DNA from: CAZSDW01 sp964605705
GTDB lineage: Bacteria > Fidelibacterota > UBA2242
DNA: 64,000 nucleotides
Direction of reading: 5' to 3'
Assembly: GCA_964605705.1 (NCBI GenBank)
Contig: CAZSDW010000007.1
Coordinates: 46,869-110,868 of the forward strand
The position numbers were made by a program, and so were the translations under genes. A model generated the notes under the pieces. The model saw only the letters and a program-made list of their open reading frames with translations, was not told the DNA's origin and ran no database searches. Every line of letters starts with the position of its first letter. Position 1 is the stretch's first letter. Shown here one piece after another: positions 25,747 to 33,406 of this stretch.

Positions 25747-25819
25747 GGGGCTGTAGCTCAGCTGGGAGAGCGCAGCGTTCGCAACGCTGAGGTCGTGGGT
25801 TCGATCCCCATCAGCTCCA
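25747..25819 (+). tRNA. tRNA-Ala (CGC)
   Basis: Complete cloverleaf of 73 nt without encoded CCA. Acceptor GGGGCTG pairs with CAGCTCC, including the G3-U70 pair that marks alanine tRNAs. The anticodon stem CAGCG / CGCTG holds loop TTCGCAA, anticodon CGC. The T-loop is TTCGATC. SRP RNA begins about 25 nt downstream. Confidence 0.97.
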
Positions 25820-25843
25820 CAGATTTTTGAAGACAATATTTTT

Positions 25844-26046
25844 GGCTATGCTACATGGGGAGCCAGCGGTGCCCTGTAACCTGCAAACCGCTACAGCAGG
25901 ATGGATGCCAGGCAGCGGATCGTGTTTCAATTACTCTCTTTTGATATTGTGGTGTTGACACTTTCGATTCTGCGCAATGGAAAATTGGTCAATCCCGTCA
26001 GGCCTGGAAGGGAGCAGCGGTCGCTGATTCTTCTATGTGCCGCCGG
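25844..26046 (+). ncRNA. ffs: Signal recognition particle RNA (large bacterial form)
   Basis: The domain IV hallmark GTCAGGCCTGGAAGG followed by GAGCAGCGG lies at 25997-26020 and binds Ffh. The 5' part (GGAGCCAGCGGTGCCCTGTAAC then CTGCAAACCGCTA) matches the Alu-type 5' domain of the long SRP RNA found in Bacillus and other lineages, so the RNA is about 200 nt rather than the 114-nt 4.5S type. Ends are approximate. It sits just before dnaX, the same order as scr-dnaX-yaaK-recR in Bacillus subtilis. Confidence 0.88.
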
Positions 26047-26126
26047 ATTTTAGAAAGCGAGCTAACAGTCTTAATGAGGTAATCCGAAATAGATTCAATG
26101 CCTGGTGCATAGCCTTTTTTACGATT

Positions 26127-27806
26127 ATGAGTTATCAAGTAATTTCCCGAAAATACAGACCCCAACGTTTCAGCGAAGTCATCGGTCAGTCCCACATTTG
26201 TTCAACGTTGCAGAATGCCATCAAAACGAATCGGATTTCCCATGCCTATCTTTTTACCGGCTCAAGGGGAATCGGGAAAACATCGACGGCGCGGATTCTT
26301 GCCAAGAATCTCAATTGCCTGCAGTTGAAAGATCATGATCCCTGTAATGAATGCCAGAATTGTATTGAGATCACTGCCGGGCGTAATATGGATGTACTGG
26401 AAATCGATGGCGCCTCGAACCGCGGTATCGATCAGATTCGTGATCTCAGGGAAAATGTCAAATATCCACCGTCCAATTCCCGGTATCGCATCTTCATCAT
26501 TGATGAAGTCCACATGCTGACCAAGGAAGCGTTTAACGCACTGTTAAAGACCCTTGAAGAACCCCCCAGTCATGTAATCTTCATTTTCGCAACAACCGAA
26601 CCTCTGAAAATTCCTGCCACTATCATTTCCCGTTGTCAGCGCTATGATTTTCACCGGATACCCATAAAAGAGATCGTCCATCATCTTAAAAACATTGCTA
26701 AAAATGAAGGTGTCGATGTTTCCGATGATATTCTGATGCTGGTTGCCAAAAAAGCTGAAGGTGGCATGCGGGACGCCGAAAGTCTGCTGGATCAATTGAT
26801 CGCTTTTTCCGGAGAGTCGGTCTCTATGGAAGAGACAAGGAGTATCCTGAGTCTGATTGATTATGAATTTTATATGAAAATCGGTGATGAAATATTCCGG
26901 AATGATTCACCGGCGCTGTTGGAAATTGCCGGAAAAGTGATCGATGATGGGATCAATCTGACTGAGTTTCTCAGTGGTTTTTCAGAACATTTCAGAAATA
27001 TTCTGATCGCCAATACCACAAAATCAGTGGATATGCTGGATCTTCCCGATAATATGAAAAGCCGCTATCTGGCAGAGAGTGACAGATGGGATGCCGCTGA
27101 TTTACTACGATTGATAAAAATAATTACGGATGCCCAGGTAACTTTAAAAACGTCGTTGAACCACCGGATGCATATTGAATTCACATTACTCCGGATGGGG
27201 GCAATGCAAAAGACTGTGACAGTGCAGGATATTCTGGAATCGCTGAAAAATCCGGCTTATACCATCAGAAATACTGTCAGCACCAGCAGCGTCAAGGAAG
27301 AACTTGATCTTTTTAACTCAAAAAACGCTGTTGAATCGGAACCGGTTGTAATCCAACCAGAGCCGAAAAAGGAAGCAGCGGCAGAACCTTATATCACTAG
27401 CTCGTCATCAGAACCAGTTCCGGCAGAACCTGAGTCTGATGCAACCGAAGAAGATAAATCAACAATCTCAATTGCAGAAATTATCAAAAGCTGGGATTCT
27501 ATCAGCGATAAAATCGGCGAATCAAATCCATCTCTGGCATCATTCTTACATACCGGAAGCCCCAGCAGCATTAAAAGAAATATTCTGACGGTAAAATTTA
27601 AAAATGGTGCCTCATTTCATCTGAATTCCATAAAATCCAAATCCGATATTGTCGAAAAGTGCATCGAAGCTGTCATCGGCAAACATATCAAAATTAAGTG
27701 TGTCGAAGATAAATTTGATAATAGTAAAAATGACCAGGAGGACGCCTTTAACAGCATGACCAAAAAGGTGATGGATATTTTTGGCGGAGAAATAATTCCA
27801 ATGTAA
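26127..27806 (+). CDS. dnaX: DNA polymerase III subunits gamma/tau
   Basis: Clamp-loader ATPase. In 559 residues the AAA+ domain shows P-loop GSRGIGKTS (45-53), zinc ligands C64, C73, C76 and C79, the Walker B DEVHMLTKEAFNALLKTLEEPP, and sensor 1 FATTEP. A collar domain follows, then a Ser/Glu/Pro-rich linker (about 410-450) and a C-terminal tau-like domain. ATG 26127 is chosen because family members begin MSYQVxxRKYRPxxF; longer starts would run into the SRP RNA. No clear ribosome site is visible. First gene of the dnaX-ybaB-recR set. Confidence 0.95.
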   Translation: MSYQVISRKYRPQRFSEVIGQSHICSTLQNAIKTNRISHAYLFTGSRGIGKTSTARILAKNLNCLQLKDHDPCNECQNCIEITAGRNMDVLEIDGASNRGIDQIRDLRENVKYPPSNSRYRIFIIDEVHMLTKEAFNALLKTLEEPPSHVIFIFATTEPLKIPATIISRCQRYDFHRIPIKEIVHHLKNIAKNEGVDVSDDILMLVAKKAEGGMRDAESLLDQLIAFSGESVSMEETRSILSLIDYEFYMKIGDEIFRNDSPALLEIAGKVIDDGINLTEFLSGFSEHFRNILIANTTKSVDMLDLPDNMKSRYLAESDRWDAADLLRLIKIITDAQVTLKTSLNHRMHIEFTLLRMGAMQKTVTVQDILESLKNPAYTIRNTVSTSSVKEELDLFNSKNAVESEPVVIQPEPKKEAAAEPYITSSSSEPVPAEPESDATEEDKSTISIAEIIKSWDSISDKIGESNPSLASFLHTGSPSSIKRNILTVKFKNGASFHLNSIKSKSDIVEKCIEAVIGKHIKIKCVEDKFDNSKNDQEDAFNSMTKKVMDIFGGEIIPM

Positions 27807-27815
27807 GGAGTGACT

Positions 27816-28154
27816 ATGATACCCAAAGGTGGTTTGAATAATATTATGAAACAGTTTGGTAAAGTGCAACAACAGATGGAGCAGATGCAGAACGAACTGG
27901 CAGACATGACAGTCGAAGGCAGTGCCGGTGGTGGTATGGTAAAGGTCGTTGCCAATGGTAAACAGGAAATACTGTCCATAAAAATCGATCCTGAAATTTT
28001 ATCCGATGATGTTGAGATGGTTGAAGATATGATTGTGGCAGCCACCAACCAGGCATTGAACAAAGCCCAGGATTTATCACAGGAAAAAATGGCAGGCTTA
28101 ACGGGTGGACTGCTTCCGAATTTGCCGGGTGGTTTAAAAATTCCAGGATTATGA
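27816..28154 (+). CDS. ybaB: YbaB/EbfC nucleoid-associated protein
   Basis: A 112-residue small dimeric DNA-binding protein with a helical, Gln/Met-rich N-terminus (FGKVQQQMEQMQNELADMTVEG), the conserved AGGGMVKVVANGKQEILSIKIDPEIL core, and a Gly/Pro-rich C-terminal tail (GGLLPNLPGGLKIPG). ATG 27816 follows AAGGAG by 5 nt; a GTG at 27810 is inside that site. It overlaps recR by 4 nt. Placement between dnaX and recR is the classic bacterial order and hints at a role linked to replication or repair. Confidence 0.94.
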   Translation: MIPKGGLNNIMKQFGKVQQQMEQMQNELADMTVEGSAGGGMVKVVANGKQEILSIKIDPEILSDDVEMVEDMIVAATNQALNKAQDLSQEKMAGLTGGLLPNLPGGLKIPGL

Positions 28155-28747
28155 GTTCGCTACCTTCTTCAGTACAGGCTCTTATCGATCAGCTTTCCCG
28201 GTTTCCGGGAGTTGGGAAAAAATCCGCACAGCGGCTGGCTTTCTTTATTCTGAAAAATTCCCGCGATGATGCCGTAGCAATGGCAAAATCGATTGTTGAT
28301 GTAAAGGATAGAATATCAGAATGCAGTCAATGTCATAATATTGCTGAGCATGATCCCTGTGATATCTGTTCCGATATGAAAAGGGACCATGCGACACTCT
28401 GTATCGTCCAGGATGCCATGGATGTACTCGCAATCGAAAAAACCGGGCGCTATCGGGGGCTGTATCATGTACTTGGTGGTGTTTTATCACCTCTCAATGG
28501 GATTGGACCGAACGATTTGCATATCGATGATCTGATGCCAAGATTAAAAGCGGTCAGGGAAATCATTTTTGCTATCAATCCGACACGTGACGGTGAAACA
28601 ACGATATTATATCTTTCAAAATTATTACAAGGTAAGGGCTTAGAGATCAGCCGGATTGCCCAGGGAATACCGATGGGGATAGATCTTGAATTTGCTGACG
28701 AATTGACACTGACAAAAGCATTAGAAGGCAGAACATTATTAAAATGA
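28151..28747 (+). CDS. recR: Recombination mediator RecR
   Basis: RecFOR-pathway protein that forms a ring clamp on DNA and, with RecO, loads RecA on SSB-coated single strands. The 198-residue sequence has the helix-hairpin-helix FPGVGKKSAQRLA (18-30), the zinc finger CSQCHNIAEHDPCDIC (about 57-72), and the Toprim domain (LCIVQDAMDVLAIEKTG, then GLYHVLGGVLSPLNGIGP). Start and end overlap ybaB and pgsA by 4 nt each. recA is 3 kb downstream on the same strand. Confidence 0.96.
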   Translation: MSSLPSSVQALIDQLSRFPGVGKKSAQRLAFFILKNSRDDAVAMAKSIVDVKDRISECSQCHNIAEHDPCDICSDMKRDHATLCIVQDAMDVLAIEKTGRYRGLYHVLGGVLSPLNGIGPNDLHIDDLMPRLKAVREIIFAINPTRDGETTILYLSKLLQGKGLEISRIAQGIPMGIDLEFADELTLTKALEGRTLLK

Positions 28748-29349
28748 AATCAACTATTTTCACACGGGCAAATTTTATTACGACGACACGAATACTATTG
28801 ACGCCGCTTTTTCTGTATTTTTTATTTGGTGGGCGGGAGTATTTTGAAATACTCGCATTGATAAGTTTTATCATTGCGTCAACAACCGATGCGTATGACG
28901 GTTATGTTGCCCGCAAATACCGGGAAGAGACTTCTCTGGGAAAGTTCCTTGATCCTTTAGCTGATAAGGTTTTAATGTCGGCAGCCTTTATCTCTTTTGT
29001 TATCATGGGATTGATCCCATTGTGGATGGTTATTCTGGTGATTCTCAGGGATTTTATGGTAACCGGTATTCGGATATTAATGAGTGCCAAAGACAGCAGC
29101 ATGACAACTCGCTCATCAGCCAAAGCGAAAACCGGTGCTCAGATTGGCGTAGTCAGCTTTATCCTGGTTTATATCATTACCCAACGCTGGCAGATGTTTC
29201 TGGGAATATCGGACTATATTAAAATTCTGAAGGATTACCATGTGATCTATGTACTGATGCTGCTTGTGACAATATTTACAGTCTGGACCGGGATTGAGTA
29301 TGTAATTGTCAACCGTAAAAGTATTCAGAAATACCTGAAAAAATCTTGA
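28744..29349 (+). CDS. pgsA: CDP-diacylglycerol-glycerol-3-phosphate 3-phosphatidyltransferase
   Basis: Integral-membrane enzyme making phosphatidylglycerophosphate from CDP-diacylglycerol and glycerol 3-phosphate. The catalytic CDP-alcohol phosphatidyltransferase motif (D-x2-DG-x2-AR-x8-G-x3-D-x3-D) is complete in TTDAYDGYVARKYREE then GKFLDPLADK, around residues 43-70. Four to six membrane helices fill the 201 residues. The gene is coupled to recR and to pgpA by 4-nt overlaps, and the pgpA product acts on its product, so the two enzymes form a pathway pair. Confidence 0.93.
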   Translation: MKSTIFTRANFITTTRILLTPLFLYFLFGGREYFEILALISFIIASTTDAYDGYVARKYREETSLGKFLDPLADKVLMSAAFISFVIMGLIPLWMVILVILRDFMVTGIRILMSAKDSSMTTRSSAKAKTGAQIGVVSFILVYIITQRWQMFLGISDYIKILKDYHVIYVLMLLVTIFTVWTGIEYVIVNRKSIQKYLKKS

Positions 29350-29813
29350 AAAAGAATTTCATCATCGATGCACTGGCATCCTTTTTCTATATCGGATACA
29401 TTCCCGGCGCGCCGGGGACCTGGGCAAGTCTGCTGGCAACGATTATCTGGCTGCTGCTGCCTGTCGAATCCAGAATTATTCAGTTGGTAATTGTGGGTTC
29501 AGCATTTTTAATTGGCATTTATGTTGCCGGATTATCAGAAATTCAATCGGGAGTGATTGACCCATCCTATGTAGTTATCGATGAAGTTGCCGGAATGTGG
29601 CTGGCATTGTTGCTTATTCCAAAAATTCAATATCCCCATTATCTGATTCTTGTGACCCTGGCATTTATCATGTTTCGGATATTTGATATTACAAAGTTAT
29701 TTCCGATTAACAAACTCGAACAAATGAGTGGCGGATTCGGAATTATGATCGATGATATTGCTGCGGGACTTTTCACTGCCGTCTCTATCAACCTGATTAT
29801 GTGGATGGTTTAG
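29346..29813 (+). CDS. pgpA: Phosphatidylglycerophosphatase A
   Basis: Removes the phosphate from phosphatidylglycerophosphate to give phosphatidylglycerol. 155 residues, with the PgpA pattern GYIPGAPGTWASL at the N-terminus, the metal-binding DPSYVVIDEVAGMW near 73-86, FRIFDITKLFPI, and GGFGIMIDDIAAG near 127-139. About four membrane helices. It starts at TTG 29346, overlapping the TGA of pgsA. Next gene begins at the following base. Confidence 0.93.
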   Translation: MKKNFIIDALASFFYIGYIPGAPGTWASLLATIIWLLLPVESRIIQLVIVGSAFLIGIYVAGLSEIQSGVIDPSYVVIDEVAGMWLALLLIPKIQYPHYLILVTLAFIMFRIFDITKLFPINKLEQMSGGFGIMIDDIAAGLFTAVSINLIMWMV

Positions 29814-31055
29814 ATGACTGCTGCCATTGTGGCAATCGGGAATGAACTACTTTCCGGAACTTCGACTGAAACTAATTCGCAATATATCCTCAAAAAGTTG
29901 CGTCGGATTGGGATTACTGTCGATACCATCATAATCATTGGTGACGATATACCATCAATAAAGGAGACGCTTGCTAAAATCAAATCCGGGACGGATGTGG
30001 TTTTAGTTACCGGGGGACTGGGACCGACTCACGATGACATCACCAAAGAAGCCGTCAGCCAATACTTCAAGTCACCTTTGAAATTCAATGAAGAAGCTTT
30101 TCTTCGTATCCAAATCCTTTTTGAAAAGCGCGGCATCTCACGAGAAAATCTGAACGAACAACAGGCGTATCTGCCTATCAATGCCGAAATCATCCCGAAT
30201 CTGGAAGGAACCGCTCAGGGGATGAAGTTTGAAAAAGGGGAAACGCTGTTCTATTTTATGCCCGGTGTTCCGCTTGAAATGAAAAAAATGATGGATGAAT
30301 TTATTGGTCCTGAACTCGGACGAATTTCAAAATATTCCGTGCATTATGAAATTATTCATACAACCGGATTATCGGAGTCTGCTGTTTACGAAAAAATAAA
30401 GGAATGGATAGAGCAACACCCGGAATTTTCAACATCGATTTTACCGAGTTTTCCTAACGTCGATATCAGCATTACGCATGCAAATGCTCAGAAAAATCGA
30501 GACAGGTTTGACGCTGCAATTCACGAACTTTCCGAACTTCTGGGCGATGCAGTTTACGGGTTTGGCACCGATGCACTTGAGACGGTAATTGCCCGCGAAC
30601 TGACAACCAGACAGATGACCATCGCTACCGCCGAATCCTGTACCGGTGGATTAATTGCCAACCGATTGACAAATGTGTCCGGTAGTTCTGAGTATTTTAT
30701 CGAGGGAGTTGTTACTTATAGCAATCAATCCAAAATCGTTTTACTGGGTGTAGAAAAAACGACAATCGAGAAATTCGGTGCAGTCAGTCCGGAAACAGCG
30801 ACAGAGATGGCACAAAATATTCGGCTGAGGGCAGCCACAGATATTGGTTTGAGTATTACCGGGATTGCAGGTCCTGCCGGGGGAACTCCTCAAAAGCCGG
30901 TTGGAACAGTGTATATAGGAATAGCCACGGTAAAGAGATCTGAAATATTTCATTACTGCTATAATCGTGATCGGTTAGGAAATAAAACCTACTTTGCCAA
31001 TATGGCACTGAATCAACTGCGATTGATCCTAAAAAAAGAAGGGATCCATGCATAA
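29814..31055 (+). CDS. cinA: CinA-type nucleotide-binding protein / NMN amidohydrolase
   Basis: 413 residues with two domains. The N-terminal MoaB/Mog-like domain (about 1-170; IGNELLSGTSTETNSQYI, TGGLGPTHDDITKEAV, MPGVPLEMKKMM) is the COG1058 ADP-ribose pyrophosphatase part. The C-terminal domain (about 255-410; ATAESCTGGLIANRLT, GVVTYSNQSK, GIAGPAGGTPQKPVGTVYI) is the PncC type that hydrolyses NMN to NaMN. Role: pyridine-nucleotide recycling. cinA is often next to recA, as here. It starts right after pgpA and overlaps thpR by 8 nt. Confidence 0.94.
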   Translation: MTAAIVAIGNELLSGTSTETNSQYILKKLRRIGITVDTIIIIGDDIPSIKETLAKIKSGTDVVLVTGGLGPTHDDITKEAVSQYFKSPLKFNEEAFLRIQILFEKRGISRENLNEQQAYLPINAEIIPNLEGTAQGMKFEKGETLFYFMPGVPLEMKKMMDEFIGPELGRISKYSVHYEIIHTTGLSESAVYEKIKEWIEQHPEFSTSILPSFPNVDISITHANAQKNRDRFDAAIHELSELLGDAVYGFGTDALETVIARELTTRQMTIATAESCTGGLIANRLTNVSGSSEYFIEGVVTYSNQSKIVLLGVEKTTIEKFGAVSPETATEMAQNIRLRAATDIGLSITGIAGPAGGTPQKPVGTVYIGIATVKRSEIFHYCYNRDRLGNKTYFANMALNQLRLILKKEGIHA

Positions 31056-31621
31056 GCGTCTTTTTATTGCCGTTAATGTCTCTGAACAGACACGATCCCT
31101 GATCCGGGCAATTCAAGCAGAGTTNNNNNNNNNNGTTTCACTTTTTAAAGAGAGATATCCGCTTTGTAACTCCGAATAATGTGCACCTGACAATCAAATT
31201 CCTAGGAGATGTAAATTCAAGTGATATTCCGACGCTTATTTCGCGGATTGAAAGTTCCGTTAGAAGTTTGAAAAAATTTGATTATATTTGTCACAGAACC
31301 GGTGTTTTTCCATCGGTGAATCATCCAAGAGTGTTGTGGTTGGGAATTACGGATGGTTCGGAAAATTTAAAATATTTGAGTATTCTTTTGAACGACACAT
31401 TAAAAGATATGCCTGTGAAACAAGAAGATAGAGAATATCGCTCACATATTACATTAGGGCGTGTCAGTGGATTTAAAAAATCTTCGCCCAGACTTGGTCA
31501 ATTTCTTTCTTATAGATTTGAACCAATTAATAATCCTGTATCTGAGATAGTACTTTATGAAAGTGTCTTGAATCCCCGGGGAGCGATCTACACTCCCATT
31601 CATAAATTTAAATTAACCTAA
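31048..31621 (+). CDS. thpR: RNA 2',3'-cyclic phosphodiesterase (ThpR / LigT family), interrupted by an assembly gap
   Basis: The N-terminal piece (MHKRLFIAVNVSEQTRSLI) lies before ten Ns at 31125-31134; the rest resumes in a different nominal frame, which means the true gap is not ten bases. Both catalytic HxT/S motifs are present after the gap: HLTIKFLGD and HITLGRV. LigT-like proteins hydrolyse 2',3'-cyclic phosphate RNA ends and can join tRNA halves in vitro. It overlaps cinA by 8 nt and recA follows 19 nt later. I treat it as intact, with the break caused by assembly. Confidence 0.85.
31125..31134. other. Assembly gap (10 N) inside thpR
   Basis: Ten consecutive N in a coding region whose frame is inconsistent across the gap, so the true missing length is not 10. 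The run is probably a scaffold join. Confidence 0.99.
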
Positions 31622-31640
31622 TTAACGGGAGACCTTCATC

Positions 31641-32657
31641 ATGGCAGCTAAAGATAATAACAAAGAACGCGCGCTCGATCTGGCAGTTGCACAAATTGAC
31701 CGGCAATTCGGCAAAGGATCAATCATGCGACTCGGTGACGAAAATATGAGAGTATCGGTTGAGGTGGTCTCTACGGGTTGTTTATCACTGGATGCCGCCA
31801 TCGGTACCGGTGGGATTCCGCGTGGCAGAATCACTGAAATTTACGGACCGGAGTCCGGGGGGAAAACAACTCTGTCTCTGCATGTGATCGCTGAAGCACA
31901 AAAAAAGGGCGGTTATGCCGCTTTTATCGATGCCGAACATGCCCTTGATCCAATCTATGCGGGGAAACTGGGAGTGAATACCAAAGAGTTACTCATCTCT
32001 CAGCCGGACAATGGTGAACAGGCGTTGGAAATTACCGAAACGCTGGTACGCAGTAATGCGATTGACATAATTGTAATTGATTCAGTTGCGGCACTGGTTC
32101 CGCGTGCCGAGCTGGAAGGTGAAATGGGCGATTCCCATGTTGGACTTCAGGCGCGACTGATGTCTCAGGCGCTTCGAAAACTGACCGGTGCGGTCAATAA
32201 ATCAAATACTTCGGTTATTTTTATTAACCAGATTCGCGAAAAAATCGGCGTAATGTTCGGTAATCCTGAGACAACATCCGGAGGTCGTGCATTAAAATTC
32301 TATACATCTCTGCGTCTTGAAATTCGCAGAATTGCGACAATTAAGGATGGCAACAGCAATGTTGGCAACCGGACCAAAGTGAAAGTTGTAAAGAATAAAC
32401 TGGCACCGCCTTTTCGGGAAACCGAGTTTGACATTATGTATGGAACGGGTATCTCTTTTGAAGGGGATATCATCGATACGGCTGTCCAGGCAGACGTGGT
32501 TCAGAAAAGCGGATCCTGGTATTCGTACGGTGATGAACGAATCGGTCAAGGGCGTGAAAATGCCAAACAGTATTTGATAGATAATCCTGAGACTTCCAAG
32601 AAAATCGAAAAACAGGTTCGTGAGTTTCTTGGTCTTGTGAACGTAGAGAAAGAATAG
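31641..32657 (+). CDS. recA: Recombinase RecA
   Basis: Strand-exchange ATPase for homologous recombination and SOS activation. In 338 residues it shows the Walker A GPESGGKTT (69-77), Walker B around 144 (IDIIVIDSVAAL), loop L1, and the loop-2 segment with MFGNPETTSGGRALKFY. The C-terminal tail is short and mildly acidic. GGGAGA lies about 9 nt before ATG 31641. I do not see a convincing LexA box upstream. recX follows 7 nt later, the usual pair. Confidence 0.97.
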   Translation: MAAKDNNKERALDLAVAQIDRQFGKGSIMRLGDENMRVSVEVVSTGCLSLDAAIGTGGIPRGRITEIYGPESGGKTTLSLHVIAEAQKKGGYAAFIDAEHALDPIYAGKLGVNTKELLISQPDNGEQALEITETLVRSNAIDIIVIDSVAALVPRAELEGEMGDSHVGLQARLMSQALRKLTGAVNKSNTSVIFINQIREKIGVMFGNPETTSGGRALKFYTSLRLEIRRIATIKDGNSNVGNRTKVKVVKNKLAPPFRETEFDIMYGTGISFEGDIIDTAVQADVVQKSGSWYSYGDERIGQGRENAKQYLIDNPETSKKIEKQVREFLGLVNVEKE

Positions 32658-32664
32658 ACTGAAT

Positions 32665-33327
32665 TTGTTTTTAAGTGATAACTGCCAAAGTCCGCATAAA
32701 TCTGAGCAGAAGCCAAAAACCATCACAAAAATTGTATTTCAGAAGAAAAGAACTGACCGTCGCTCGGTTTTTCTGGATGATGTGTATGCATTCAGTGTGT
32801 CTGAGCAGACGTTTCAGCGGTTTCCTTTGGCAGTATCCCAAACTTTGAGTGATAATCAGATTTTTGTTATTAAGACTCATGAGGAATTTGAAGCAGCCAA
32901 AGTCATGGCAGTGAGATATCTGGCGATTCGCATGCGAAGTGAATTTGAGTTGAGAACCTATTTACGAAAAAAGGAGTTTTCCAAAAGGATCATTGAGCGT
33001 ACGTTATTGTATTGCAAGGAGCGAGCCTACGTCAATGATGAACAGTATGCCGAAATGCTGGTTCGTGATATGATCAATATCAATCATTATGGCGAGAATA
33101 AAATGCGGCTGATGTTAAGGAAAAGGGGAATCTCAAATGCTATCATCGAAAATGTCGCTGCAGATCAGATCGATCAGGATATTCAATTAGAAATTGCTCT
33201 AAAACTTGCGAAAAAGAAGATTGTAGCGATCAGCGATCCATTGAAGGTAAAAGAGAGATTATATCGATTTTTAAAACAGCGCGGATTTACTTATCCAATT
33301 ATTAGCCAGGTGTTCAATAAACTTTAA
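32665..33327 (+). CDS. recX: Regulatory protein RecX
   Basis: Binds RecA filaments and modulates their activity. The 220-residue product has an N-terminal beta-like segment (KIVFQKKRTDRRSVFLDDVYAFSVSEQTFQRF) followed by RecX three-helix repeats: RYLAIRMRSEFELRTYLRKKEFSKRIIERTLLYCKERAYVNDEQYAEMLV near 88-140 and two more to the end, with KERLYRFLKQRGFTYPII. The start is uncertain; TTG 32665 has no strong ribosome site, but no in-frame ATG exists before the domain. Adjacent to recA, as in most bacteria. Confidence 0.88.
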   Translation: MFLSDNCQSPHKSEQKPKTITKIVFQKKRTDRRSVFLDDVYAFSVSEQTFQRFPLAVSQTLSDNQIFVIKTHEEFEAAKVMAVRYLAIRMRSEFELRTYLRKKEFSKRIIERTLLYCKERAYVNDEQYAEMLVRDMININHYGENKMRLMLRKRGISNAIIENVAADQIDQDIQLEIALKLAKKKIVAISDPLKVKERLYRFLKQRGFTYPIISQVFNKL

Positions 33328-33406
33328 ATTTTACGATTATTTACAGAATTATTAATATTTACCTGATACAAATCATGATAGTGAGTTATTAAGAATTAAT
33401 TTTAAA

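Noticed and set aside
26037..26126. Longer dnaX start at 26037
   Set aside because: It would lie inside the SRP RNA, and family proteins begin at the MSYQV residues, so ATG 26127 is preferred.
31125..31134. True frameshift in thpR
   Set aside because: The frame change coincides with the N run, so an assembly gap explains it.
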